Part shown: one piece after another, positions 48,710 to 57,542 of the stretch
Numbering within the stretch: position 1 is the first letter of the stretch
How the letters are laid out: each line of letters begins with the position of its first letter
NCBI RefSeq assembly: GCF_002920575.1
Contig: NZ_PQSQ01000018.1
Coordinates: 39,445-103,444 of the forward strand
DNA: 64,000 bases
Direction: 5' to 3'
DNA from: Streptomyces sp. Ru73
Lineage (GTDB): Bacteria > Actinomycetota > Actinomycetes > Streptomycetales > Streptomycetaceae
The notes under the pieces: model-generated
Told to the model about the DNA's origin: nothing
Seen by the model: only the letters and a program-made list of their open reading frames with translations
Databases searched by the model: none
Program-made: the position numbers and the translations under genes

Positions 48710-48967
48710 CTACTTCCACTGCGTGGAGACGCCGAAGCCCACCGCGATGAAGCCGAAGCCGGCCACGATGTTCCAGTTCCCCATCGCCTTGACCGGCAGA
48801 TCGCCCTCGGTCACGTAGAAGCACACGATCCAGGCCAGCCCGATCATGAACATCGCCAGCATCAGCGGCGCCACCCAGCCCCGACCGGAGTTCAGCTTGA
48901 TCGAACTGCTCTGCTTCGCCGGCGGCGGCGTGAAGTCGTCCTTCTTGCGGATCCGTGACTTCGGCAC
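48710..48967 (-). CDS. crgA: Cell division protein CrgA
   Basis: 85 residues. A basic N-terminus ([15 protein letters not shown]) and two membrane helices ([21 protein letters not shown] and [20 protein letters not shown]). The C-terminal GFGVSTQWK is diagnostic. CrgA influences FtsZ-ring timing and septation in Streptomyces aerial hyphae and binds division proteins in mycobacteria. GTG at 48967 after AGGAGA; the open frame extends upstream to 49114 but the extra 49 residues lack family similarity. Confidence 0.96.
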   Translation of the reverse strand: MPKSRIRKKDDFTPPPAKQSSSIKLNSGRGWVAPLMLAMFMIGLAWIVCFYVTEGDLPVKAMGNWNIVAGFGFIAVGFGVSTQWK

Positions 48968-49104
48968 GAGGAACTCTCCTGTCGATGCGCTGCGTGACCG
49001 CGCGGTGTACAAGGCTGGCGCCGGGCGGACGTCGGGGATCCAGTGCTCCCCCCGGGCGTCCGTTAGCGTAGTGCTTCCGCGGCGTCGTAAGGAGTAAGGG
49101 TACG

Positions 49105-49875
49105 TTGAGCACATCCGCTGACTCCCGCGGCCGCCTCTCGCGTTTGCGGCTGCGCCCCGTACGCCTGTTGACGCTGGCCGTCTTCGCGCTCGCCGGGCTG
49201 CTCTTCTGGATCAGCTTCGACACCGCACGCGGCACCAACCTGCGCTCCGACGACTCGATGCTGCGGCTCTCGGACCTCATCCAGGACCACAGCCAGAAGA
49301 ACAAGATCCAGGACGAGCGCAACGCCACCCTGCGCTCCGACGTCGACCGCCTCGCCGACGAGGACAACGGCAGTACCGAGGCCGACAAGGCCCGGGTGCA
49401 GGCGCTGGAGAAGAACGCCGGCACCAAGAAGGTGTCGGGCCAGGGCCTGTCCGTCACCCTCACCGACGCCCCGCCCAACGCCACCGCCAAGATCCCCGGC
49501 GTTCCCGAGCCGCAGCCCAACGACCTGGTCATCCACCAGCAGGACCTGCAGGCCGTGGTCAACGCCCTGTGGCAGGGCGGCGCCAAGGGCATCAAGGTCA
49601 TGGACCAGCGGCTGATCTCCACCAGCGCGGTCCGCTGCGTCGGCAACACCCTGATCCTCCAGGGCCGCGTCTACTCCCCGCCCTACACCGTCACCGCCGT
49701 GGGCGACCGGGCGAAGCTGACCAACGCGCTCAACGCCTCCCCCGCCATCCAGAACTACCTCCAGTACGTCGACGCCTACGGACTCGGCTGGAAAGTCGAA
49801 CCGCACGGGGCGATGACTCTGCCCGGCTACTCCGGCACAGTGGATCTCCACTACGCACAGCCCGTGCAGCCGTAG
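49105..49875 (+). CDS. DUF881 membrane-anchored extracytoplasmic protein
   Basis: 256 residues from TTG at 49105 with AAGGAGTAAGGG. A basic N-terminus and one helix ([18 protein letters not shown]) are followed by a coiled-coil-like stretch and the DUF881 domain: [51 protein letters not shown], and [19 protein letters not shown]. It is divergent from crgA, as in M. tuberculosis (Rv0011c and Rv0012). A role in division is suspected from context only. Confidence 0.88.
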   Translation: MSTSADSRGRLSRLRLRPVRLLTLAVFALAGLLFWISFDTARGTNLRSDDSMLRLSDLIQDHSQKNKIQDERNATLRSDVDRLADEDNGSTEADKARVQALEKNAGTKKVSGQGLSVTLTDAPPNATAKIPGVPEPQPNDLVIHQQDLQAVVNALWQGGAKGIKVMDQRLISTSAVRCVGNTLILQGRVYSPPYTVTAVGDRAKLTNALNASPAIQNYLQYVDAYGLGWKVEPHGAMTLPGYSGTVDLHYAQPVQP

Positions 49876-49953
49876 CGCGCCGGAGCGCCGGTGCGCCGAG
49901 GGAGGGGCGCGCAGCTCCTTCAGGGGCGGTGGCCGGGTGACGGGAGGGGCGGC

Positions 49954-50673
49954 ATGACCGTGCGGTGGATCGTGAGGACCTTCAGCGAGCTGTGCCTCAC
50001 CGTCGGCAGCCTGATCGTCCTCTTCGTCGTCTACGTGCTCTTCTGGACGGGCGTACGGGCCGACAGCGCCATGGACGGCGAGCTCGGCAAGCTCCAGGAA
50101 CGCTGGTCGACGGGCCCGGTCGCGACCGCCTCGCCCGCTCCCGGCGGCCGGGCGGGGCACGGGCGCACACAGGACGAGGGCCCGCCGCCGCGGCCTGCCT
50201 ACCGGAACGGCCGCGCCTTCGCCGTCATGTACATCCCGCGCTTCGGCCGCGACTGGGCCAAGCCCGTCCTGGAGGGCACCGCCACCGGCACCCTGCAGCG
50301 CGGCCTCGGCCACTACGCCGGCACCGCCCGGCTCGGCGCCACCGGCAACTTCGCCGTCGCCGGCCACCGCCGCACCTACGGCGATCCGTTCAAGGACTTC
50401 CCGCGGCTGCGGCCCGGTGACGCGGTCGTCCTCAGCGACGGCACGACGTGGTTCACGTACCGCATCGACAGGCGCCCCTACCGGACCGTCCCCGGCGACA
50501 TCGGGGTCATCGACCCCGTACCGCACAAATCCGGCTACGACGGGCCCGGCCGTTACCTCACCCTTACGACCTGCGAGCCAGAGTGGGGGCACAGTCACCG
50601 GCTGATCGCCTGGGCGCACCTGGACGCGACCCGGCCCGTGGCCGAGGGCCGTCCGTCCGCATTGCGCAGCTGA
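49954..50673 (+). CDS. Class E sortase
   Basis: 239 residues. An N-terminal membrane anchor (LTVGSLIVLFVVYVLFW) precedes the sortase domain. The catalytic His is in FAVAGHRRTYG and Cys in LTLTTCEPEWG; the conserved Arg would be in SHRLIAW. The LTLTTC motif places it in class E (D/E) of high-GC Gram-positives, which anchor LAxTG proteins such as chaplins. It is the most divergent of the three sortases here. ATG at 49954 after GGGAGGGGCGG. Confidence 0.9.
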   Translation: MTVRWIVRTFSELCLTVGSLIVLFVVYVLFWTGVRADSAMDGELGKLQERWSTGPVATASPAPGGRAGHGRTQDEGPPPRPAYRNGRAFAVMYIPRFGRDWAKPVLEGTATGTLQRGLGHYAGTARLGATGNFAVAGHRRTYGDPFKDFPRLRPGDAVVLSDGTTWFTYRIDRRPYRTVPGDIGVIDPVPHKSGYDGPGRYLTLTTCEPEWGHSHRLIAWAHLDATRPVAEGRPSALRS

Positions 50674-50744
50674 GCCACACCGCCGGGACTCGCCCCTTAC
50701 TCTGGTGGGGCAAATGACCATTGGCATCGGCAAGTAGGGACAGC

Positions 50745-50921
50745 ATGTACGGCTGGATCTGGCGGCATCTGCCGGGCAACGCATGGGTGAAGGCACTGAT
50801 CTCGCTCGTGCTCGTGCTGGCGATCGTCTTCCTGCTCTTCCAGTACGTCTTTCCATGGGCGGAGCCGCTGCTCCCCTTCGGGGATGTCACGGTGGACCAG
50901 GGAATGGGGGCCGTCCGATGA
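50745..50921 (+). CDS. Small single-pass membrane protein
   Basis: 58 residues, with one helix (WVKALISLVLVLAIVFLLFQYVFPW) and the C-terminus DVTVDQGMGAVR. AGGGA precedes the ATG, and the stop overlaps the pabA start as ATGA. Small proteins of this kind are kept at this position in streptomycetes and related genera; function unknown. Confidence 0.8.
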   Translation: MYGWIWRHLPGNAWVKALISLVLVLAIVFLLFQYVFPWAEPLLPFGDVTVDQGMGAVR

Positions 50922-51556
50922 GCGCGAAGATCCTCGTCGTCGACAACTACGACAGCTTCGTCTTCAACCTCGTGCAGTACCTCTACCAGCTCGGTGCCGA
51001 GTGCGAGGTGCGGCGGAACGACGAGGTGGAGCCGGGGCACGCCCAGGACGGCTTCGACGGCGTCCTGCTGTCGCCCGGCCCGGGCGCGCCCGAGCAGGCC
51101 GGTGTCTGCATCGACATGGTGCGGCACTGCGCGGACACCGGCGTGCCGGTCTTCGGCGTCTGCCTGGGCATGCAGTCCATGGCGGTGGCGTACGGCGGCG
51201 TCGTCGGCCGCGCCCCGGAGCTGCTGCACGGCAAGACGTCCCTGGTGACGCACGAGCACAAGGGCGTCTTCCAGGGCCTGCCCTCGCCGTTCACGGCCAC
51301 CCGGTACCACTCGCTGTCGGTGGAGCGGGACACCCTGCCCGCCGAGCTGGAGGTCACCGCCTGGACGGAGACCGGCCTGGTGATGGGCGTACGGCACCGC
51401 GAACTGCCCGTCGAGGGCGTGCAGTTCCACCCCGAGTCGGTGCTGACCGAGTGGGGCCACGGAATGCTCGCCAACTGGCTGGTCGAGTGCGGTGACGAGG
51501 GAGCTGTGGAGCGTTCGACGGGGCTCGCCCCGGTGGTCGGCAAGGCCGGCGCGTGA
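50918..51556 (+). CDS. pabA: Glutamine amidotransferase component of anthranilate/aminodeoxychorismate synthase
   Basis: 212 residues. A class I amidotransferase that supplies ammonia to TrpE or PabB. It starts KILVVDNYDSFVFNLVQYL, has the oxyanion strand LLSPGPGAPEQAG, the catalytic Cys in VFGVCLGMQSMAVAYGG, and His/Glu in VEGVQFHPESVLTEWG. No synthase component lies nearby, so whether it serves folate, tryptophan or both cannot be told. Its 4-bp overlaps on both sides place it inside a sortase operon. M. tuberculosis trpG has the same neighbourhood. Confidence 0.93.
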   Translation: MSAKILVVDNYDSFVFNLVQYLYQLGAECEVRRNDEVEPGHAQDGFDGVLLSPGPGAPEQAGVCIDMVRHCADTGVPVFGVCLGMQSMAVAYGGVVGRAPELLHGKTSLVTHEHKGVFQGLPSPFTATRYHSLSVERDTLPAELEVTAWTETGLVMGVRHRELPVEGVQFHPESVLTEWGHGMLANWLVECGDEGAVERSTGLAPVVGKAGA

Positions 51557-53046
51557 CCGCGCTCCGCCCCGAGCGCGAAGGCACGTCGTCGTACGGTCCG
51601 CACGATCCGTACGACGACACTGCCGCGTTCGAGGCGGCAGTCGGCCGGCTCGGCGATCCCCTCAACGATCCGCTGCCCGGCCGGCACGGGGGGCAGGGCC
51701 CGGAGGAGAGACCGGCGGGGCCGGCCGAGTACGGCGAGGCGGCCCGCCCCTACGAACCGCCCGCCGGGTACGAGCCGACGGCCGTCTTCGAGCGGCTCAC
51801 CGACCACGACGGCCCGGCGGCCCACAGCCAGGGCCCGGCGTACGGCCGGACGGGGGCGACGGGGACCTACGGCGGGGCCGGGGCGTACGACACGGCCAGC
51901 ACGTACGACCCCACGGAGACGTACGGCTCGTACCCCGCCGCCGACGCGTACGGTGCGACCACGGAAACAGCGGCGTACGGCGCCACGGAAACGGCGGGCT
52001 ACCGCGCCTCGGAACCTGCCGCGTACGGTGACGCCGCCCTGGCCGCTGCCGAGACCGTGATCGCGCCGGTCGTCCCGGCCGCGCCCGTCGCGCCTGTGCC
52101 CGCCCCGGCCCCGCCCGCCGACGACGAGACCATGACGCTGCGGCAGGCGGACCGCAAGGCCGTGAAACCGCGCGAGGACGCTGTTTCACGTGAAACAGCG
52201 ACTCCGGTGACCGGCGGCCGTGCCGAGCGCCGCAGAGCCGCGCAGGCAGCCGCCAAACGGGGCGGACGACGCGGCCGCCGCGCCGCTCCCGCCGCGCCGG
52301 CCGCCCAGGAGCCCGCGCCGACCTCGCGGGTCGCCGCACGGCGGGCGGCACGCGCCCGCAAGGAGAGCGCCGGCGTCATCGCCAGCCGGATCACGGGCGA
52401 GGCGTTCATCACGCTCGGCGTGCTGATGCTGCTGTTCGTCGCGTACCAGCTGTGGTGGACCAATGTCCTGGCGCTCAACGAGGCGGGCGGCGCCGCCAAC
52501 AACCTCCAGCAGGAGTGGGACAAGGGCGGCGAGGACGACAAGCGCGCGGCGGGCGTGTTCTCGCCCGGCCAGGGCTTCGCGATCATGTACATCCCGAAGC
52601 TGGACGTGAAGGTCCCGATCGCCGAGGGCATCAGCAAGCACGAGGTCCTGGACCGCGGCATGGTCGGCCACTACGGCGAGGGCAAGCTGAAGACGGCGAT
52701 GCCCTGGGACAAGCGCGGCAACTTCGCGGTCGCGGGCCACCGCAACACCCACGGGGAGCCGTTCCGCTACATCAACCGGCTGGTGCAGGGCGACAAGATC
52801 GTCGTCGAGACCCGCAGCCGCTTCTACACGTACGAGATGGAGAGCATCCTCCCGCAGACCTCGCCCTCCAACGTCGGGGTGCTCGGCCCCGTCCCGCCCG
52901 GCTCCGGATTCACCAAGCCCGGCCGGTACATCACGCTGACCACGTGCACCCCGGAGTTCACCAGTACCTACCGGATGATCGTGTGGGGCAAGATGGTCGA
53001 GGAGCGGCCGCGGAGCAAGGGCAAGCCGGATGCGCTCGTCAGCTGA
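51553..53046 (+). CDS. srtE: Class E sortase with very long disordered N-terminus
   Basis: 497 residues. Residues 1-270 are cytoplasmic and low-complexity, with repeated AYGATE/YGS motifs and an Arg/Ala-rich section; VSRET at about 211 is encoded by parS. A helix (EAFITLGVLMLLFVAYQLWW) leads to the sortase domain: AVAGHRNTHGEPFRY, ITLTTCTPEFTSTYRMIVWG with catalytic Cys and Arg. By position next to pabA it matches the first of the two S. coelicolor SrtE genes needed for chaplin anchoring (my inference). GTG overlaps the pabA stop. Confidence 0.92.
   Translation: MTALRPEREGTSSYGPHDPYDDTAAFEAAVGRLGDPLNDPLPGRHGGQGPEERPAGPAEYGEAARPYEPPAGYEPTAVFERLTDHDGPAAHSQGPAYGRTGATGTYGGAGAYDTASTYDPTETYGSYPAADAYGATTETAAYGATETAGYRASEPAAYGDAALAAAETVIAPVVPAAPVAPVPAPAPPADDETMTLRQADRKAVKPREDAVSRETATPVTGGRAERRRAAQAAAKRGGRRGRRAAPAAPAAQEPAPTSRVAARRAARARKESAGVIASRITGEAFITLGVLMLLFVAYQLWWTNVLALNEAGGAANNLQQEWDKGGEDDKRAAGVFSPGQGFAIMYIPKLDVKVPIAEGISKHEVLDRGMVGHYGEGKLKTAMPWDKRGNFAVAGHRNTHGEPFRYINRLVQGDKIVVETRSRFYTYEMESILPQTSPSNVGVLGPVPPGSGFTKPGRYITLTTCTPEFTSTYRMIVWGKMVEERPRSKGKPDALVS
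52183..52196. other. parS: parS site inside a sortase gene
   Basis: Exact parS, read as VSRET in the cytoplasmic disordered region of the sortase; the copy farthest from oriC in this window. Confidence 0.97.
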
Positions 53047-53069
53047 GCACCATCAGGGGGTACCACGCG

Positions 53070-53855
53070 GTGACTGCCACCGGACCGGACGCGGACGTCG
53101 AGGGCGTCGAGAACATTGATGACGCCGGGGCACCGGTGACGTCCGCCACGACGGCGCCGCCGCGTGCGCCGCGAAGGGTGCGGCGCGGGATAGCCGCCGT
53201 CGTGAGCTTCATCGGCGAGCTGCTGATCACGGCCGGTGTGGTGATGGGCCTCTTCGTCGCCTACTCGCTGTGGTGGACCAACGTCCTCGCCGACCGCGAG
53301 GCGCACCACCAGGGCGACCGGGTGCGCCAGCACTGGGCCGAGTCCAAGGGCCCGGAGCAGAAGGAGCTGGACACCAAGGACGGCATCGGCTTCCTGCACG
53401 TCCCGGCCATGAAGAACGGTGAGGTGCTGGTCAAGAAGGGCACCGACAGCAAGGTCCTCAACGACGGGGTGGCCGGCTACTACACCGAGCCGGTCAAGTC
53501 GGCACTGCCGCAGGACAAGACGGGCAACTTCACGCTCGCCGCGCACCGGGACGGGCACGGCGCCAAGTTCCACAACATCGACAAGCTCAAGGACGGCGAC
53601 CCGATCGTCTACGAGTCGCAGAACCGCTGGTACGTGTACAAGGTCTTCGCGATCCTGCCGCAGACCACGAAGTACGACGTGGGCGTGCTGAACAAGGTCC
53701 CCAAGAAGTCCGGCAGGACGAAGCCGGGCCGCTACATCACCCTCACGACCTGCACGCCGGTCTACACCTCGAACTACCGCTACATCGTCTGGGGCGAGCT
53801 GGTCCGCACCGAGAAGGTCGACGCCGACCGCACCCCGCCGAAGGAACTGCGCTAG
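53070..53855 (+). CDS. srtE: Class E sortase
   Basis: 261 residues. A short acidic N-terminus, membrane helix (FIGELLITAGVVMGLFVAYSLWW), and the sortase domain with FTLAAHRDGHGAKFHNI and ITLTTCTPVYTSNYRYIVWG (His, Cys and Arg). It is closely related to the preceding sortase and starts 23 nt after it. GTG at 53070; a longer open frame upstream belongs to a shadow of the previous gene. In M. tuberculosis the equivalent position has no sortase. Confidence 0.92.
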   Translation: MTATGPDADVEGVENIDDAGAPVTSATTAPPRAPRRVRRGIAAVVSFIGELLITAGVVMGLFVAYSLWWTNVLADREAHHQGDRVRQHWAESKGPEQKELDTKDGIGFLHVPAMKNGEVLVKKGTDSKVLNDGVAGYYTEPVKSALPQDKTGNFTLAAHRDGHGAKFHNIDKLKDGDPIVYESQNRWYVYKVFAILPQTTKYDVGVLNKVPKKSGRTKPGRYITLTTCTPVYTSNYRYIVWGELVRTEKVDADRTPPKELR

Positions 53856-53872
53856 CCGCCACCGCCGTACGC

Positions 53873-53906
53873 GAGAGGGCCCGGGGCAGTCGCCCCGGGC
53901 CCTCTC
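53873..53906. terminator. Bidirectional terminator between the sortase and pknB operons
   Basis: Perfect 15-bp stem (53873-53887 with 53892-53906) and a 4-nt loop between convergent genes, one of the strongest hairpins in the window. Confidence 0.9.
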
Positions 53907-53935
53907 TCCGTGTGCCGGCCGCTGCCGGTCCCGGA

Positions 53936-55930
53936 TCAGTGCTTGTTGCGGCCCCAGTCGCCGACCCCGCCGAACCAGCCGCCGCCGTCGTCGTTCCCGC
54001 CACCGCCGTTGCCGTTGTTGCCGGGCATCGTGGTGATGTTCACGGACGTGCCCTTGGCGACCTCGGAGCCCGCGATCGGGTCGGAGACCACGACGGTGGA
54101 GTCGTCGTCCTGCGGACCGGTGATGTTGCCGACCGCGAGGCCCATGTCGGTGAGGGTCTTCTTGGCGTCCTTGAGCTTCTGGTTGGCCAGGTCGGGGACC
54201 TGGACCTTCTCGGCCGCCTTGGCGACGGTCAGGGTGATCGTGGAGCCGTTCTCGGCCTGGCTGCCGCCGACCGGGTCCTGCGACAGCACGGTGTCGGCCG
54301 GCTTGTCGGACTCCTCATCGGTGCGGGCCACCTTGAAGCCCAGGTCGGTCAGCTGCTTCTGCGCCTGGTCGAAGGGCTTGTTGGTGACGTCGGGCACCGA
54401 GGTCTTCGGCTTCTCGGCCGCGACGGTCAGGACGATCGTCTTGTCCTTGGCCGCCTCGGTCTGGCTGTCGGGGTTCTGCCGGATGACCTTGCCCGGGGTC
54501 TGGTCGGACTGTTCCGTCGTCTGCTGGATGTCCGTGAAGCCCTTGTTCTCCAGGATCGACTTGGCCTTGTCGAAGGTGTAGCCGAGCACGTCCGGGACCG
54601 TGATCTTGGCGGCGCCGGTGCACATCGTCACCGTGACCGTGTCGTCCTTCTGGATGTCCGTGCCGGCCGCCGGGTTCTGCTTGGTGACCTGCCCCTTCTT
54701 GACGTTGTCGCAGGTCTTGCTGCCGCCCTTCTCGACCTTGAAGCCGCCGTTCCGGCCGGCTTCGCGTGCCTGGTCGAGGGTCTTGCCGACCAGGCTGGGC
54801 GCCGCGAAGCTGCCGTCGGTCTTGCCGCCGCCGAACATGGCCTTGCCGATGAAGATCGCACCGATCAGCACCAGGATCGCCGCCAGGATCAGCAGGATCG
54901 TGGAGGTGCGGTTCTTCTTCTGGCCGCCGCGGCGCCGGTCGGGGCGCTCGTCGTAGCCGTAACCGCCGTCGTCGGGGTTGACCGGCGGCAGCATCGAGGT
55001 GGCGCCCGCCGGGTCCTGCGGCCGCAGCATCGCGGTGGGCTGGTCCTGGTCGTAGCCGACGGCACCGAGCGCCGCGGTGGCCGCGACCGGCTGCCCGTCC
55101 AGCGCCGCCTCGATGTCGGCACGCATCTCGTCCGCCGACTGGTAGCGGTAGTCCGGGTCCTTGACCAGGGCCTTCAGCACGATCGCGTCCATCTCGGGCG
55201 TGATCTCGGGGTCGAAGGCGCTCGGCGGCTGCGGCTCCTCCCGTACGTGCTGGTAGGCGACCGCGACCGGCGAGTCGCCGACGAACGGCGGCCGCACCGT
55301 CAGCAGCTCGTACAGCAGACAGCCGGTGGAGTACAGGTCGGAGCGGGCGTCGACGGTCTCGCCCTTGGCCTGCTCCGGGGAGAGGTACTGCGCCGTGCCG
55401 ATCACCGCTGCGGTCTGCGTCATCGTCATGCCGGCGTCACCCATCGCACGGGCGATGCCGAAGTCCATGACCTTCACCTGGCCGGTGCGGGTCAGCATGA
55501 CGTTCGCGGGCTTGATGTCGCGGTGGACGATGCCGGCCCGGTGCGAGTACTCCAGCGCCTGGAGCACGCCGATGGTCATCTCCAGCGAGCGCTCGGGCAG
55601 CAGCTTGCGGCCGGAATGCAGCAGCTCGCGCAGGGTGGAACCGTCGACGTACTCCATCACGATGTACGGGATGGACACACCGTCGACGTAGTCCTCGCCG
55701 GTGTCGTAGACGGCGACGATGGACGGATGGTTCAGCGAGGCGGCCGACTGGGCCTCGCGGCGGAACCGGGCCTGGAAAGACGGGTCGCGGGCGAGGTCCA
55801 CCCGCAGCGTCTTCACGGCGACGGTGCGCCCCAGGCGGGTGTCATGGGCGAGGTAGACCTCGGCCATGCCGCCGCGGCCGAGCACCGAGCCCAGCTCGTA
55901 CCGGCCGCCGAGGCGACGCGGCTCTTCCAT
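53936..55930 (-). CDS. pknB: PASTA-domain Ser/Thr protein kinase PknB
   Basis: 664 residues. The kinase domain (about 11-275) shows GRGGMAEVYLA, VAVKTLR, IVHRDIKPANVMLT, MDFGIA and GTAQYLSPEQAKG. A juxtamembrane segment precedes one helix (STILLILAAILVLIGAIFI, about 350). Four extracellular PASTA repeats follow, with starts near APSLVG, VPDVLG, VPDVTN and VPDLAN; these sense peptidoglycan fragments or lipid II. The tail is Gly/Asn-rich. The ATG at 55930 follows a GGAG site. It is the last gene of the minus-strand operon with pbpA, rodA, pstP, fhaB and fhaA. No pknA gene lies between it and pbpA. Confidence 0.96.
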   Translation of the reverse strand: MEEPRRLGGRYELGSVLGRGGMAEVYLAHDTRLGRTVAVKTLRVDLARDPSFQARFRREAQSAASLNHPSIVAVYDTGEDYVDGVSIPYIVMEYVDGSTLRELLHSGRKLLPERSLEMTIGVLQALEYSHRAGIVHRDIKPANVMLTRTGQVKVMDFGIARAMGDAGMTMTQTAAVIGTAQYLSPEQAKGETVDARSDLYSTGCLLYELLTVRPPFVGDSPVAVAYQHVREEPQPPSAFDPEITPEMDAIVLKALVKDPDYRYQSADEMRADIEAALDGQPVAATAALGAVGYDQDQPTAMLRPQDPAGATSMLPPVNPDDGGYGYDERPDRRRGGQKKNRTSTILLILAAILVLIGAIFIGKAMFGGGKTDGSFAAPSLVGKTLDQAREAGRNGGFKVEKGGSKTCDNVKKGQVTKQNPAAGTDIQKDDTVTVTMCTGAAKITVPDVLGYTFDKAKSILENKGFTDIQQTTEQSDQTPGKVIRQNPDSQTEAAKDKTIVLTVAAEKPKTSVPDVTNKPFDQAQKQLTDLGFKVARTDEESDKPADTVLSQDPVGGSQAENGSTITLTVAKAAEKVQVPDLANQKLKDAKKTLTDMGLAVGNITGPQDDDSTVVVSDPIAGSEVAKGTSVNITTMPGNNGNGGGGNDDGGGWFGGVGDWGRNKH

Positions 55931-56075
55931 AGCTACTCCAGCCCTCTCCGTCGATCCCGACCGCACCTGTGTGTGGTCCGGCGGTGTGCTGTTCGCGCAT
56001 ACCGTACCCGGCACGCCTGACGTGGCCCGCCCGCGGCCGTCACCTGATATGTGACCGGTACGGTCGTGACCGAGG

Positions 56076-57542
56076 TCACTTGTTGCCGTCGATTACCGCC
56101 TCCATGACCGCCTTGGCGACGGGAGCGGCGAGCTTGCCGCCCGCGATGTCACCGCGCAGGGTGTCGGACCCCTCGATGACCACGGCGACGGCGACCGGGG
56201 TGCCCTTGTCGGTCTTGGCGTAGGAGATGAACCAGGCGTACGGGTTGTCCTTGTTGTCCTCGCCGTGCTGCGCCGTACCGGTCTTGCCGCCGACCGTGAC
56301 GCCCGGGATCTGCGCGGTGGTGCCGGTACCGTTCTTGACGACCGTCTCCATCATGTCCTGCAGCTTCTGCGCGTTCTCCGGCTTCAGCGGCTCGCTGAGC
56401 TTCTCCGGCTGCGTCTGCTGGATGACGTTGAGGTTCGGGGCGACCAGCTTGTCGACCATGTACGGCTTCATCAGCGTGCCGCCGTTGGCGACCGCCGCGG
56501 CGACCATGGCCATCTGCAGCGGCGTGGCGCGGTTGGACGCCTGCCCGATGCCGGCCATGGCGTTCTGCGGCCGGTTGTCCTTGGGGTAGACGCTGGCGTC
56601 CGCGCGGACCGGGGTGAAGTGCTCCTTGTTGAAGCCGAACTGGTTGGCTTCCTCGATCATCTTCTTGTTGCCCAGGTCGGCGCTGATCTTGCCGAAGACG
56701 CTGTTGCAGGAAACCCGCAGCGCCTCACGCAGGCTGGCGTCCTTGCAGGGGATGTTGCCCTCGTTGTTCAGCGGCTGGTGCGCGGTGTCCGGCAGGTAGT
56801 AGGGCAGCGGCGAGTTCGTCTTCGCGTCGATGTCCGTGTACAGGCCGTTCTCCAGCGCCGCCGCCGCGGTGACGACCTTAAAGGTCGAGCCCGGCGGGTA
56901 GGTCTGGCGCAGCGCCCGGTTCAGCATCGGATCGTCGGGGTTGTTCGCCTTCAGCAGCCCGTTGTACGCCTTGGCGTCGTCGTCGCTCATGCCGGCGAAG
57001 CTGGACGGGTCGTAGGACGGCGCGGAGGACAGCGCGAGGATCGCGCCGGTCTCGGGGTTGATGGCCGCGACGGCGCCCTTCTTGCCCTTCAGACCCTCGT
57101 ACGCGGCCTTCTGCGCCTTGGCGTTGAGCGTGGTGACGACGTCGCCGCCCTGCTGCTTCTCGCCGGTGAACATGTCCACCGTGCGGCTGAAGAAGAGCTT
57201 GTCGTCGGTGCCGGTGAGGACCGGGTCGTACAGCTTCTCCAGCTGGTTGGCGTCGAACGCCTGCGAGGCGTACCCGGTGACCGGCGCCCACATGGGGCCG
57301 TCCTTGTACGTCCGCTTGTACTTGAAGTCGCCGCTGTCGGTGGTGGTCGAGCCGGTCACGGCCTTGTCGCCGACGATGATGTTGCCGCGCGGGATGCTGT
57401 ACCGCTCGATGGCCACCCGGCGGTTGTGCTTGTCGTTCTTGAGTTCGTCGGCCTGGACGAACTGCACCCAGTTGACGCGCACGAGCAGGGCGAGGACGAG
57501 CAGGCCGCAGAAGATCGCGACCCGGCGCAGGGGCTTGTTCAC
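56076..57542 (-). CDS. pbpA: Class B penicillin-binding protein PbpA
   Basis: 488 residues. A transpeptidase with an N-terminal helix (VAIFCGLLVLALLVRVNWVQF). The dimerisation/pedestal region includes RYSIPRGNIIVGDKAVT. The catalytic motifs are SxxK (YPPGSTFKVVTAAA), SCN (SCNSVFGKISADLG) and KTG (VGGKTGTAQHGED). It cross-links glycan strands made by the adjacent RodA. GTG start overlapping the rodA stop by 4 bp. Confidence 0.96.
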   Translation of the reverse strand: MNKPLRRVAIFCGLLVLALLVRVNWVQFVQADELKNDKHNRRVAIERYSIPRGNIIVGDKAVTGSTTTDSGDFKYKRTYKDGPMWAPVTGYASQAFDANQLEKLYDPVLTGTDDKLFFSRTVDMFTGEKQQGGDVVTTLNAKAQKAAYEGLKGKKGAVAAINPETGAILALSSAPSYDPSSFAGMSDDDAKAYNGLLKANNPDDPMLNRALRQTYPPGSTFKVVTAAAALENGLYTDIDAKTNSPLPYYLPDTAHQPLNNEGNIPCKDASLREALRVSCNSVFGKISADLGNKKMIEEANQFGFNKEHFTPVRADASVYPKDNRPQNAMAGIGQASNRATPLQMAMVAAAVANGGTLMKPYMVDKLVAPNLNVIQQTQPEKLSEPLKPENAQKLQDMMETVVKNGTGTTAQIPGVTVGGKTGTAQHGEDNKDNPYAWFISYAKTDKGTPVAVAVVIEGSDTLRGDIAGGKLAAPVAKAVMEAVIDGNK

